Positions 1 through 13,662 of a stretch of 64,000 nucleotides of DNA are shown one piece after another; positions within the stretch are counted from its first letter, which is position 1; the number at the start of each line of letters is the position of its first letter. The notes under the pieces are model-generated. The model had not been told where the DNA came from, did not search any database, and saw only the letters and a list, made by a program, of their open reading frames with translations. The stretch is from Proteles cristata cristata (lineage: Eukaryota; Chordata; Mammalia; Carnivora; Hyaenidae). The stretch covers positions 186,001 to 250,000 of the forward strand of contig JAESUZ010002606.1 in NCBI GenBank assembly GCA_017311185.1, written 5' to 3'. The translations under genes were made by a program, and so were the position numbers.

Positions 1-1660
1 AAGAATCTCTTATGTTTTGTCCCCCTCCCTGTTTTTATATTATTTTGCTTCACTTCCCTTGTGTTCATCTGTTCTGTCTTAAAGTCCTCATATGAGTGAA
101 GTCATATGGTATTGGTCTTTCTCTAATTTTGCTTAGCATAATACCCTCTATTCCATCCATGTAGTTGCAAATAGCAAGATTACATTTTTTTTTGATTGCT
201 GAGTAATACTCCATTGTACATATATACCACATCTTTATCCACTCATCCACTGATGGAAATTTGGGCTCTTTCCATACTTTGGCTATTGTTGATAGTGCTG
301 CTATAAACACTGGGGTGCATGTGCCCCTTCGAAACAGCATACCTGTATCCCTTGGATAAATACCTAGTAGTGCAATTGCTGGGTCATAGGGGAGATCTAT
401 TTTTAATTTTTTGAGGAACCTCCATACTGTTTTCCAGAGTGGCTGCACCAGTTTGCATTCCCACCAGCAGCGCAAGAGGTCCTCTTTCTTCGCATCCTTG
501 TCAACATCTGTCGTTGCCGAGTTGTTACTGTTAGCCATTCTGACAGGTGTGAGGTGGTATCTCACTGTGGTTTTGGTTTGTATTTTCCCTGATGATGAGA
601 GATGTTGAGCATTTTTTCATGTGTCAGTTGGCTGTCTGGATGTCTTCTTTGAAGGAGTGTCTATTCATGTCTTTTGCCTATTTCTTCACTGGATTATTTA
701 TTTTTTGGGTGTTGAGTTTGATAAGTTATTTATAGATTTTGGATACTAACCCTTTATCTGATATGTCATTTGCAAATATCTTCTCCCATTTCATTGGTTG
801 CCTTTTCATTTTGCTGATAGCTTCCTGTGCAGAACCTTTTTATTTTGATGAGATCCCAATAGTTCATTTTTGCTTTTGTTTCCCTTGCCTCTGAAAAGTG
901 CTAAGTAAGAAGTTGCTGTGGTCAAGATCAAAGAAGCTTTTGCCTACTTTCTCCTCGGGAATTGTGATTGCTTCCTATCTTATGTTTAGGTCTTTCATCC
1001 ATTTTGAGTTTATTTTTGTGTATGGTGTAAGAAAGTGGTCTTGGTTCATTTTTCTGCATGTTGCTGTCCAGTTTTCCCAGCACCACTTTCTGAAGAGACT
1101 GTCTTTATTCCTCCAGATGTTCTTTCCTGCTTTGTCAAAGATTAGTTGGCTATAAGTTTGTGGGTCCATTTCTGGGTTCTCTATTCTGTTCCATTGATCT
1201 GAGTGTCTGTTCTTCTGCCGGTACCATACTGTCTTGATGATCACGGCTTTGTAATACAGCTTGAAGTCCGGGATTGTGATGCCTCCTGCTTTGGTTTTCT
1301 TTTTCAAGATTGCTTTGGCTATTCAGGGTCTTTTCTGGTTCCATACAAATTTTAGGATTATTTGTTCTAGCTCTGTGAAGAATGCTGGTGTTATTTTGAT
1401 AGGTAATGCACTGAATATGTAGATTGCTTTGGGTAGTAATGAGATTTTAACAATATTTGTTCTTCCTATCCATGAGCATGGAATGTTTTTCCATTTTTTT
1501 TGTTTCTTCTTCAGTTTCTTTCATAACACTTTCTATAGTTTTCAGTGTATACATTTTTCACCTCTTTGGTTAGATTTATTCCTAGATATTTTATGGGTTT
1601 TGTACAATTGTAAATGGGATTGATTCCTTGATTTCTCTTTCTGTTGCTTCACTGTTGGTG
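1..1660 (-). mobile_element. L1 3' part (ORF2 C-terminus and 3' UTR), broken
   Basis: The reverse strand reads as the end of L1 ORF2. 65-565 holds a decayed C-terminal stretch with [19 protein letters not shown], then DPAIALLGIYPRD and WIKMWYICTMEYYSAIK. Further upstream, 975-1307 holds another piece ([20 protein letters not shown]). Frames are interrupted, so it is dead. The 3' end runs off the window at base 1. Confidence 0.92.
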
Positions 1661-1745
1661 TACAGGAGCATGCAACTCTTGCTCTTAGGGTCGTGAGTTT
1701 GAGGCTGATGTTGGGCACGGAGCCTACCAAAAAAAAAAAAAAAAA
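1661..1745 (+). mobile_element. Short CanSINE monomer with A tail
   Basis: GAGCATGCAACTCTTGCTCT, then a GTGAGTTTGAGGCTGATGTT segment and a run of about 17 A. This resembles the short carnivoran SINE type, sitting at the 5' edge of the L1 fragment. Confidence 0.6.
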
Positions 1746-2184
1746 GAAAACCCTACAAAAACAAAGTATAATGTGTTCTAGATTTATATCTGTTAACTCC
1801 AGACAGAATTATTAGCAGAAAATGTACCATTCTCAGAGCATAAGAAGGGCCTGTATGTTAAGATGAGCGAGCACAAACATAACACACTGAATTTTTTCTG
1901 AATTCAGCATTTAGGCATTAATTTATATTAAAATAGAGACAATTTCAAAGAATAATGAAAAATAAACATCTACATGTGACTTTTATCATTACCTTCTCTG
2001 AGCTTTTATTTCTACCCTCCACACTGCCATCTAATTTCCTCTAATTAAACAAGAGTCGAGCAGGGCCTTTTTGGCCACAATTTTCTTCTCCCATACCCAA
2101 TATTCCTTCTTTCTTCTTCAGAGAAGCAGAGGGAAAAAAGCACCAACAGCAGAGATTCTCAGTGGAGGCTAGAGAGAAGGGTGA

Positions 2185-2582
2185 AGTGTTATGGGTTGAA
2201 GTGTATCCCCCCCAAAATGTATATGTTGAAGTTCTAAACGCCAGGACCTCAGAATGTGACTGTTTTTGGAGACAGGGTCTTTAAACAGATCATAAGGTTA
2301 AATGAGGTCATATACAGATGGGTCCTAATCTAATCTGACTTATGAGGCTAGAAAACTTGGACACAAAACAGACACCGGAGATGCGCAGGCAGAAGAAAAG
2401 CCATGTGAGGACACAGCAAGAGGCCAGCCATCTTCGAGCTAAGGAGAAGGGTCTCAGAAGTAACCAACATGCCGACATCTTGATCTTGGACTTCAGCCTC
2501 CAAATGTGAGAAAATTAATTTCTGCTGTTTCACCCACCCAGTCTGTGGCATTTTGTTATGGCAGCCCTAGCAAACAGTAGGG
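2185..2582 (+). mobile_element. ERVL-MaLR solo LTR (MLT1/MST-like)
   Basis: Starts with GTTATGGGTTGAAGTGTATC, has CCATGTGAGGACACAGC and CATCTTGATCTTGGACTTC, and ends CACCCAGTCTGTGGCATTTT followed by GGCAGCCCTAGCAAACAG. These are landmarks of mammalian MaLR LTRs. No internal retroviral sequence is adjacent. The exact subfamily is not assigned. Confidence 0.75.
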
Positions 2583-2847
2583 TGAGGAGGAGAAATGAAA
2601 CTTAAAAATCAGGGATAAAGTTTTTGCTGAAAAGTATGTTTCATATTTGAGAAATACACATAAAATGAATTTGCTATGTCTACACTAGAGTTCGTGTTAT
2701 ATATAATAGTGTTATATCTTCAGCATGTATAAGTATAGGCTCTGGACCTTCCAGACCCTGCACATTAATCTATGCTACTTCCTGGCATATAATCCATGTT
2801 CCTGAGGGAAAAATCATCAATCTTAAGATTTCCTCTCATTATATATT

Positions 2848-3048
2848 AAAAAATTTTTTTGACACAGAGAAACAAAGAGTAGGAGATGGGAAAGGGTAGA
2901 GAGGAAGGGAGACAGAGAATCTGAAGCAGGCTCCAGGCTCCAAGCTGTTCAGCACAGAGCCTGATGCCGGGCTTGAACCCGTGAACTGTGAGATCATGAC
3001 CTGAGCCAAAGATGGGACGCTTAACCGATTGAGCCACCCAGGTGCCCC
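2848..3048 (-). mobile_element. CanSINE
   Basis: The reverse strand starts GGGGCACCTGGGTGGCTCAA and carries a B box near GGTTCAAGCCC; the tail is at the left. A CATTAT-containing duplication flanks it approximately. Confidence 0.9.
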
Positions 3049-3059
3049 TTCCTCCATTA

Positions 3060-4042
3060 TATTTTTAAAGAAAAATATACACTCAAAATAAAAGTTGAAG
3101 AAGTTAACATTTTTTAGGATTGTTTTGTAATACTATGGCAGGATTAATAACTGTTGTATGCTTTCCTATCCATCTGAAGTAACTTTTTGATTACAAATAT
3201 TGCAATTCTTAAAAATTTTAATTTCAAGTCATCAACCAAATAAAATGTGAGACTCCAGCTAAACAAGATCTATACTTGGCTCTACAACAAGGCTACACAT
3301 GCATTTTTGCAAAACCTTATTATATTAACAGGTCAGGATTATGGATTCTAGGGTCGTAGTAGAAGAGTACACTTTCCCTAGACCCTTTATACCTTCCTTT
3401 CATTTGCAACAATGTCTTTTAAACAACTCGACCCTCCGAGAGCTGATGTGTAAAAATTGGTAAGCATGTGGTAAGAACCACAGTCCTACAGAACTGGAAG
3501 GAATCCTGAGATCATTTAGATCATGAATTTCAAATCATTCTGTCTTTTTAGCAGTAGAATCCTTTTATCCAAGCAAAACTCAGATAAAGCTCCAATAAAA
3601 GTAAAGCAGGTAAGTGTGGAGCTTCTCTGCTGTGTACTGCGGCAAGCACTGGGGAGTGCCTTGGCCTCCCCTCTCCCACTGCTGGTCACCCCACTGGAGA
3701 CCTTCTTCCGGACACCAATTTGAAAAGTGAAAATTACTGAACTAGCACAACCTTTTATTTTATAGGTGGGCAAAGTGAAGCACACAGAAGGGAAAGGTCT
3801 TGCCCAGGAATATGTGGTTTGTCAGCTTCTGAACGGAGACACAATGTAACTTCCAGCATTCTGGGTCACCACCCTGTTTTAGTAAACTAGACTGTCCCAA
3901 CTGTTAAGCACACATGAAAACATGATGACAGAATCACGTGAAAACCCAGTGTATTCATGAAGTAGATTTAAAAAACAATGACATTTTTCAACAAGTAACT
4001 CTAGCACTAAACAGGGAAATTTCACTTAAATTTCAGCCATAC
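3060..4042. other. Intron 13 sequence with a possible ancient repeat
   Basis: No exon seen. A segment at about 3490-3880 (GGTGGGCAAAGTGAAGCACA, GTCTTGCCCAGGAA) resembles a strongly diverged MIR-type element. The rest is AT-rich and unassigned. Confidence 0.4.
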
Positions 4043-4192
4043 CAGTGCTTCCAACTCAAGATGAAGACTCTTCTTTTTAGAGTTTAACCTGACAATTTCT
4101 TCCTGTTCTCTATTCCTTTGATTGAGAAGCTCCTGGCGACGAATCCTCTCCCATTCTAAACGACGTTGTCTTTCAAGTTCCTGTTTTGCTGC
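4043..4192 (-). CDS. ITSN2: ITSN2 exon 13: coiled coil continued; last exon in the window
   Basis: 150 nt, exactly 50 codons at phase 0, residues 450-499: [40 protein letters not shown] and [10 protein letters not shown]. Acceptor TTTTCAG, donor CTG|GTATGG. Being a multiple of three, it could be skipped without a frameshift. I searched 1-4042 for the next exon of the coiled coil and did not see one. Confidence 0.95.
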
Positions 4193-7100
4193 CTGAAAAT
4201 AATGAATTAAGTTTGATTTTTAAATTAGCAGTTTTGCGTCATTCAAAAACTGATGGGATGACAAAGATAAAGGCAAAGTAGCGCTTGGCACTCAGTGGGC
4301 TTCAGGGCCCAAGAGTAACTGGGCAAACCTAGTAGTATCAGCAGGCCTACCCTACAGACTTCCACAAAAGTGACATCACCCATCAGACTTTTTGATTGTT
4401 TCCTGGGACCATCTTTTTGTTGGTAGTTACTTTCTGCTTAAACAAAAGGACAATTTCATAAACATAAATGTCAATAGAAATAATTGCACCTGTAGTCTGG
4501 TATCAGGGAAGAAAAATCCTTCAGAATCAGATTTACTGTGCTCCATCCTAAGCCCTTAAAACAAAGCCAGTCCTCCTAGGGACGCATACATCACATTTAT
4601 CCCTAGGACCTGCGCAAGTCCACCCTCGTGCTTTTCCTCCAGACCTTCAGTTCCCTAGCCTCAGTCTTCTGCGGCTCCAGTTCTGTGGCCCCTCACTCTG
4701 GATCCAAAGCTTACTTCTGTTCAATGACCTGCCTGGACGGACTCCTTCCTCTGGCTCACTAGCTTCAGCTCCTCACTCAACTCAGCTTTGTACTCGATCC
4801 TTCTTTGAGTTGGAAATCCTCCCTGACCTGCAGAAACACCACCTTTTCAATCAGTTACTGGCCCTGAAAACTCTTCACAAGCAAAAGCCCTCTTCCACTC
4901 CAGAAGGGAAGGAAGGTTCAGAATTGGAGAGAATAGGTAAGAATGAATGATGCAGAGAAAAAGGCACAACAAAAATAGCCATTTAGAAAAAAACAAGATG
5001 TATCCACGTATTAAATATAATCATTTTCTTAGGAAATAAAGTAACTTAAAAATAACCTCTCGTCTTTCTATCTCTTTTCTCCTTTCTTCCTCCCGCTGTC
5101 TCTCCAATTCTCTCTGCTTCTCCAAGCGTTTTTCTAATTCAAGTTGTTTCTTCCATTCTTGCTCCTGTAATTCTCTCTGTTTTCGCTCCCACTCTTCCTT
5201 TTCTTTCTGGGCTTTTCGTTCTGCCTCCCTCTGCTGCTGCTCCATCAGGGCTTGGCGCCGTTTCTCCAGTTCCACGTTTCCCCGCTCGTAGTTGGCCTTC
5301 CGCTTGTCCTCGAAAGTAACTAAACAAGGTATACAGTAAGCACTCTCCCATGAAGAGCCCAAGAATGTGGACTCCAGTTTCAACACACTCATGCCTTGTG
5401 ATCATCTGAGTGCTATTACTCTGAGGATCCTTCTCCTAAGGATAATTTTAACTCAAATATAAATAGTAAAATATTTACTTTCGTCTAAGAGTACTCACTT
5501 TTGGAAAACAAATTTCTAAGTTTGAATTCATCTGAGAGAGAAATTCTTGCTAATAAAACCATTTTCCAACTTTTTTCTTAGCATTTTCTTCAAGGACAAG
5601 CAAAGCTGGATGGTTATATATTTATTTCATATATTTCACTAACTTTTTAATACTTTGAAACATCTACACATGTACTTTTTCAACCAATATTTAAACTGTT
5701 TTTTATAGATGAAGATTTTATCACATCACCTGCTACCATGATTTTTCCTAAAGTGAGAGAAACATTTTAACTAGGATATCAAACACACAAACTCTTACCA
5801 AATGTGCATACTTTCTTCCTAAATAAATTTCTTCTCATTTTTGACTATCTTAATTTTTTTGATGTCAGAATCCAACCCATTCATCAGATAGTTTTCTCTT
5901 ATGGTATATAAAATATTAAGAATATAAAAATTCTAGGGGCGCTTGGGTGGCTTAGTCACTTGGGTGTCTGACTTAGGCTAAGGTCATGATCTCATGGTTC
6001 GTGAGTTTGAGCCCAGAGTCTGGCTCTGTTCTGATAGCTCAGAGCCTGGAGCCTGCTTTGGATTCTGTGTCTCCCGCTCTCTCTGTCCCTCCTCTGAGCT
6101 GGCTCTCTCTCTCTCAAAATAAAGAAACATTTAAAAAAAAAGAGAGAAAGAGGGGCGCCTGGGTGGCTTAGTCGATTAAGCGTCCGACTTTCGCTTAGGT
6201 CATGATCTCGCGGCCGTGGGTTCGAGCCGCGTCGGGCTCTGTGCTGACTGCCAGCCTGTTTCAGTCTGTGACTCCCTCTCTCTCTGACCCTCCCCTGCTC
6301 AAGCTGTCTCTCTCTCTCTCCTAGAAATAAATAAAAATATTAAAAAAAAAAAAAAAAGGAGAGAGAAAGAGTGTAAAAATTCTAAATACTCATTTACACC
6401 TCAAGGTAAAATTTAAGAGAACCCACTATAAATAGACAACTTAAACAATGTTACCTGGTAATTTTTTCTGAGGTTCCTCTTCTTGCATTTTCTGATATGA
6501 AGGCAGAGTTCCATTAATAGAATCAATTTGCTTTCCTCCTCTAAGAAAAGCAAACAAACATATTTAGCATCATGAAGTCTGGGAACTTCTAGACAGGACT
6601 ATATATACAGCTATACTACCAACGACTAGAGCTACTTAACAGTTAGAATACAGCCCCAGAGACATTTAGAGTGCACTATGGTCTGTAGTTACAATGCACA
6701 GCAGGATATGGACTGTCCAGCCAGAGATCTGGATTCCTACCACAATTCAGCTGATTGCTATCCGTGAGCAAGTTTTATTTTTAATCTCTTTAAGTCATCA
6801 GTTTCCTTATGTACAGTATGGTGGAAACACACCTATTTCTACTCCTTCTTGGCATAACTCATTAAATACCAAAATCAAATACCAGTGTAAATGTTTAACT
6901 TCCCATTAAACTAGAGCAGAGGCCTTGGGAAATCACTATGTAGTAGTAATCATGTCTGTCCCCAGGAATCAAAACCATGCCTCTTCCTTCCAGAGGCGCC
7001 CACCTGAAAGATGGAGGGACAAGTTCAGGAGGCAACGTCAGTGGCAAGGGCTGTCCTGCTTTGGCCATGTCGGTGAGATGCATCGCAAGGATGAACTCTT

Positions 7101-10100
7101 CAGCTTTCAGCTGTCCATCGCCATCAATGTCAGCCAGGGTCCTAAAGCAAATGTGAACGATCACAGCTTAGAAACAGAGTCTATTTAAAGTATTTTCAAA
7201 AGAGTTCAAGGTTCTATTTTTAAAACAAGAAAAATGATAGCAAAACAGTTGGATTAACATATTTTAGGGAAATGTAAATATATATAGAAAAGCGAGCTTA
7301 TTTTTACCCTTAACTGTCCTACTGTACAAGAGAGGGGAGAAAGTTTAAAACAGAAAAGGAGGGCCGCCCGGGTGGCTTAGTCGGTTAAGTGTCCGACTTT
7401 CGCTCAGGTCATGACCTCGTGGTTCGTGGGTTCGAGCCCCGCGTCGGGCTCTGTGCTGACTGCCAGCTCAGAGCCTGGAGCCTGTTTCAGTCTGTGACTC
7501 CCTCTCTCTCTGACCCTCCCCTGCTCACGCTGTCTCTCTCTCTCTAGAAATAAATAAAACATTAAAAAAAAAAATTAAAAAAAAAAAACAGAAAAGGAAA
7601 ACATTCCTTCTGAAAATGTGGCTTGTCTTGTTCCATGGATAATTCACCTATCATATCAGTCAGCTCTAAATTAAAAATGAGGTACTCTCAAATTCTCCAC
7701 AGACATCATTATGAAAAAGCAAACCAACTTATCTGCAAAATAATTAAACACCAAATTTTCAAGAATAACATTTTGTACAATTTTACTGTGTTTCAACATT
7801 GCATTAACCTTCAACTAGCTGCTCTTACGGAACATCTTTGAGTCATAAACGTTTTTAGAAACAGGATCTTTTTTATAATAGAGGATGTACAGCTGAAATT
7901 TGTAATTAATGGATAAACTCACCAAATAGTAGCTAGCTGAGTTTGAGAAAGATTTGACTGAAGAAGTGCATTTCTAGCTTGAAAACCTGATTGAATAGGG
8001 AAGCCAAAAAAAAAAAGGAAGAAAGGAAATTCTTTAGTTTCTTTAAAGTCATGTGCACCTAAATAGCTATATCTACAAAATAACACTGCTGCCACCCTGG
8101 GAACTTTGACCACTGTAAAGCTTTTACCACATGCAGGTACTGAGCATTCAGTACCAATCAAAACACAGCCATTGCCCCAAGGAATTTAAAATCTAGAATT
8201 AGTAACTCAAGTATTCCACCATGTCCTTTTAGAAAATAACAGTCCATGCACTGACCAACATGATGGACCAAGCGTTTGCACACAAAGTACTGGAGGCCAA
8301 GCTCTCTGGCTTCCTTGTGCTCCCATGCAGCCCCAAGCACAGCTTTTGTGTCTTCACAGTGTTTTCAGATTTTGTCTTCTCTCTCTGATCTTTTTTCTGT
8401 CTCTACTCTTCCTCTTCCAAATGACCTGTAAATGCTGGCATTCCCCAAGGCTCTGTTCTGGGCACTCTGTTCTCTGTGTGTTCACATCTGTGAACTTCCT
8501 GTGACTTTAAATAGCACCTTGGGGCTGATGATCTGCAAATGTACACCCCAGCCCAAACCTCTGAAAAACTTACCTAAGTATTTCACAGGTATCTTAAACC
8601 AAATACATACAAAATAACTCTCTCAATCCCCATTCACACCCCACTTCCTAACTATCGCCCAAACCATTCACTTTCAGTCTGCCCTTTTCACTAGGTGGCA
8701 TCACTGCCCATTCAGTGGCTCAAGCCAGAAACCAGAAAGTCACCCCTCCCTCTCATGTACACCTACAGCCAACTTCAAGTTCTACACTTTAACATCACTG
8801 CATGTCTGGGTCCCTCTCACATTGTAAGTCCCAATTTAATGTCACCTTTTCAGAAAGGCCGTCTCTGTTCATCCTATCATCCAATATACTTCTGCTGGTT
8901 TCCTTCATGGCTCATATCACAAACTGTAATGTAACATTTATCTTCCTGTTTACCTGTTTATTGCCTATTTCCACTATCATGCTAAGTTCTATGGAGACAA
9001 AAACCTTGACTGCTTTATTCACTAACATATTATGTTCAGTACCAGGTACAAAAACACTTAATATTTGCTAAAGTAATGAATAAAGTTGTAATCCAAAGTA
9101 CCCTAAGGTGCAGTAAGGACTTATGGGATAGGGTACGAGAGTAATAGCAATCAGCGTTAACTGAATGCTTACTATACGTAGTAAACTGTTCCCACTTCTT
9201 TTCTCTGCCTCAGTGTTCAAAAATACGTAACAGACTTCCTGGTCTGCATTTTCATGTCAGGATAATGGTCACATGGGAATCTTAGGAAATCTATTCAGAA
9301 CACGAAGTTCTCATCTGATTCACAGTATTCACTCCTGGTGGGCAATTCTGTGCCTTCCTAACCATGGATAAAATCACCTGGTGTCTCTAGGGAAGGTCAT
9401 CTAGTCAGTAAAGCAGGTGCCACACTGCCCATTTCCAGGCAGCTGACTGAGCCATGAGTACTGAAGAGTCAGGCCTTACTCAGGGCTCATGAGGCCCACC
9501 CAAACAACTCTGCACAGAAGACGATACATCCGCCAACTCCTCCTCAGCAACAGGTCCTACTAAAGAGCCAGCATTGGGGCGCCTGGGTGGCTTAGTCGGT
9601 TAAGCGTCCGACTTTCGCTTAGGTCATGATCTCGCGGTTCGTGGGTTCGAGCCCCGAGTCGGGCTCTGTTCTGACTGCCAGCTCAGAGCCTGGAGCCTGT
9701 TTCAGTCTGTGACTCCCTCTCTCTATGACCCTCCCCTGCTCACGCTGTCTCTCTCTCTCCTAGAAATAAATAAAAAATAAATAAATAAAAAAAAAGAGCC
9801 AGCATGAATGCTGCTAACACACTGTTTCACTGAGCTTCGGACATGAGGTCTCGGTAATCAAGGCGACATATACTATGTGGAACAGACACAAATACACCGT
9901 AAATTATAACATACAATAGGATGTTTACATAACATAACTTTAAAATATTTTTCAGTCTTTAAGAAAAAAACCTGGTCATTTAATAAAAATCACATATGGA
10001 AAACCACTGGAAATAGCTCATGGCCTCATCCAACTAATTACTCCTTAGTAGATTACACACAGGAAGTGAGATCTGAGGAGGTCTTTGCATGAAAAAGAAT

Positions 10101-13100
10101 TCTTCTAATAAATATTCTTCTAATAAATAAAGAAATGGAAGGCTATTGCAAACTTGAAAAAAAAGGTCTAATGTTTCAGCTCTTGAATAAAGACAACTGC
10201 AAGGAGATCCCTTAGCATGAGGCAACAGAGCAAACAGAAGGAAAAAGACAAGGAATGTAATTCGTTAAAAAGCATACTGGTAGAAGGCTTAAATGTGTGC
10301 AAATTGTGAATAATACAAAGTGTTACAGAGAGCCATCAGAGTACTTTACTAAGAAAAGCTCACTTGAATGTGCCCACTGTTGGTCCGCCAAACCTTTGGA
10401 TATCCTATTTCCTGTGCTATAGTATTAGGCCCCCCTTCTCTACCTGGTGTTCTACTCATCCTTGAAGATACAGCGCAGATGTCATCTCTTCTGTGAAACT
10501 CTCCATCTTCAGCATTAGTCACTTTCTCATGTATATTGGTCACAGCACTTTCAAACCACTAATCAAATACTATGATTATGTAACACATATATATTATGGA
10601 GTCTTTAAAGGTATGGACAGTGTCTTCCTCCTCTGTGTATTCCAGGGCATCACAGAGTGCCCAGAAATTACAGGACTCAGAAAATACGAGTCAATGGATT
10701 CATTTAAATAAGTCATGAGAGTTTAAGGGGGAGAGAAGAACAAGAGGAATAAAATTAGACCACCAAATGCTACACTCATTGAACAAAGCACAACATGTAA
10801 GTCTAAGTCAGCCTCATCCTCATATACTTGGGCTTCTGTTCTCTTTCAGGACACCAGAAACAACTATTCTCTTTTGTTTTTAATCCTTCCCTTAACTATG
10901 AATACATAACTATACTCTTGTAGGTCTCAGAATAACAACATTCTCTGCAAACCTAATACACCACCTTCATACAGTGTGGCATATACAAGCAAGTAACAGT
11001 AGGGACTCATTCTTTACACCGGCTCCCCATGGACCTTCATATTCTGTCTTTGTTTATACTGTATGTTTTTACTACAGAAAGTGTACTAATCTTAAGTTTT
11101 CAGCACTTTTCAAACCTGTAGGAGGTTTGTGCATGGCCCATTCCCAACACAGTAACTCTAACATTCTGATTTCTATCACCATTAGTTACGTTTCCAGTTC
11201 TTCAGCTTCATATAATTGGATTAAATAGTATGGACCCTTTGGACCAGGCTTCTTTCATTCAATAGATTATTTTGGAGTGTTCTGTTACAGAAATATACTA
11301 CGATTTATTTAACCATTCTCCTGTTGATAGATATTTAGGCTGTTTCTTTTTTGGATGTTTGAGTGAAGCTGTCATGAACATTTTTGTATGTCTTTTTACT
11401 CCACTTTTAACAACTTGAAAAAAGAAACGATTGATTGATTGTTTGGGAGAGGGAGAGTGGAAGGGCAGAGAGAGAAGGGGACAGAGGATCTGAAGTGGGC
11501 TCTGTGCTAAAAGGAGAGAGCCTGATGTGGGGCTCACATTTACGAACCATGAAATCATGATCTGAGCTGAAGTCAGATGCTTAGCTGACTGAGCCACCCA
11601 CAGGCCCCTAGTAATGTATCTTAAAGAAAATACTGTACATATTTGCTGGTCCAATCAATTTAAAAGCCTTCTTGCTCCCTTGACCTACTGCCCTGAGACC
11701 TCATACTCCTATTCTATAGACTACTTTTCAAATTCTCTATCCATGCCATGTACTTCTAGCTCTTAGGATTTCTCCTGTCACCCTTAAATGCTACCACCTT
11801 CAATCTTATCTGCCCAAACCCTAACTCTTCCTTTCATGATGGAGCTTAAATGCTCCCTTACTACAAGATGTTTTATCTGATCTCTTTAAGTATTATCTCC
11901 CATTCTACATTCCCTAGCACTTTAAAGCTCTATTATTTTAGAAACACTTGTTTTATTATTCCATCTCAACTGTAGATTAGTTGCTAAGTTAAGAGAGAGG
12001 GGGAAAGTTAGACAGTGGGAACTCTACTTGCCTATTACCCTCTGTTTATATCCCCTTCAGTACCCTTAATTGGAAACGTTTGGATAATGTTCTAGCATGG
12101 ACTCAAATATTCTGTAGTGACTGAAGGGCAAATCTTTCAGGGCTGGAACACCAAAGGGTAGACAACATTCCCAGGAGGTTTCAGTAAGGGCAAGCACAGA
12201 AAGATCCAATGAGGGAGGGGACGCACAGAGAAAATAAGTTGAGGTTAAGTCCCACACACTCTTCCCCATCATGTAAGGGTCTCCTTTCACTGGAGGACAA
12301 GGCTTCATCTTCTCTAGGGAGTGGTATTTCTTCCAAAAAGTTGGGTGTACACCTGTGTGCTCAACTTCATCGTAAAAACTTTGAAGAAATCAATCGAGTT
12401 GTATTCATCTCTCACACAACTTAAAATATTTGTATTTATCAAATGCCTGCTATATTTTTTGGATGCTAAAATTTTAGGTGAGCTACAAAGTACAAATTCA
12501 AGTAAGAGTTCTTTAGTAGAAATTCATATAAAAAACTTTAACTCTCTCACATTCTGAAACACTGTACGCCACCTACCTGAGAGGTATCCACTCATGCTTT
12601 TGTCAAGACTATTAAATTTTTGCCGATATTTTAACCTTGAAGGCTGAGGAACTGCCCACTCTGAGGTCCCAGTCTTGGGCGAGTTCCCTGAGAGTGAAGC
12701 AGTTGAGGAAGTTGAGCTAGAACAAAATTTATTAAAAATTTTATGTTACTACATAAAATATACTCAGTAAAAGTTTATAAGGCAGAGACATTAAGAATCA
12801 CACCTTCTATGGTACAGTAGTAACGGCTTTTGTTTGATATTTTAAATATTTAATTTAACCTCATTCTCAGGAAAGTAAATACTATATGAACTACAGAACT
12901 ACCATATACCAAGAACCTATTACGTGCCAGGCCCTGTATTGTGGTAAGGCCTTTATAAATACTACTTCTAATCCTCATGACAAACTCAGAAGGAATTACA
13001 GTCCTCACCTGTTCGATGGACAAACTATGGCTCAGTGAGGGTCACACACATCCAATAGGAGTCTAAGCTAGGAAACCAATACTCTTCTTCTGAGTGAAAG

Positions 13101-13631
13101 CTAACCACTTTGGTACTCTGCCTGAAGGAGTATGCTGATGACCTACATAAGGGGTGATGAATGAACACTGAAGCTTTTGTGCTTTCTAAAATTTAAAAGC
13201 TATTCAATCAGCAGAATTTGCTCAAGAAAAAAATTATAATGTATCATGACTATGAGACTTTTGGAGAAACATATATTTTTAAAGGAAAAGTATGTAGTTT
13301 GGGGGCAAAAACTTGACAACTGAATATATAGTAGAACATTTTTAGTTTAAAAGGAACATTTTTTTCAAACGTTTAACAATTTTAAAAATAATAACTTATT
13401 TTATGTGAGTTAGAAGTAGTAAATTTACCTTAAGCGTTTTACATTTGGCCATTCTAACGTAAAACCTGGATAAGCTCAGGGCTACTCCTTATTGAAAGCA
13501 TAAAAAGCTGGAGGTTTTAAGCCTTCATACCTACTAGATCCTAAATCAATCAGAGATTGGGCTTTCTGTAAACTAGCACCGCCGAGTCCTCCCATCATGA
13601 GACTGTAAGATGATGTATGAGGCAATGCTAA

Positions 13632-13662
<31 letters not shown>

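Noticed and set aside
65..565. 166-codon open frame resembling a protein
   Set aside because: It is the C-terminal end of L1 ORF2 in a broken, 5'-incomplete copy, not a host gene.
1..4042. Search for the next ITSN2 coiled-coil exon
   Set aside because: No matching coding sequence with splice borders found; the exon must lie beyond the left edge.
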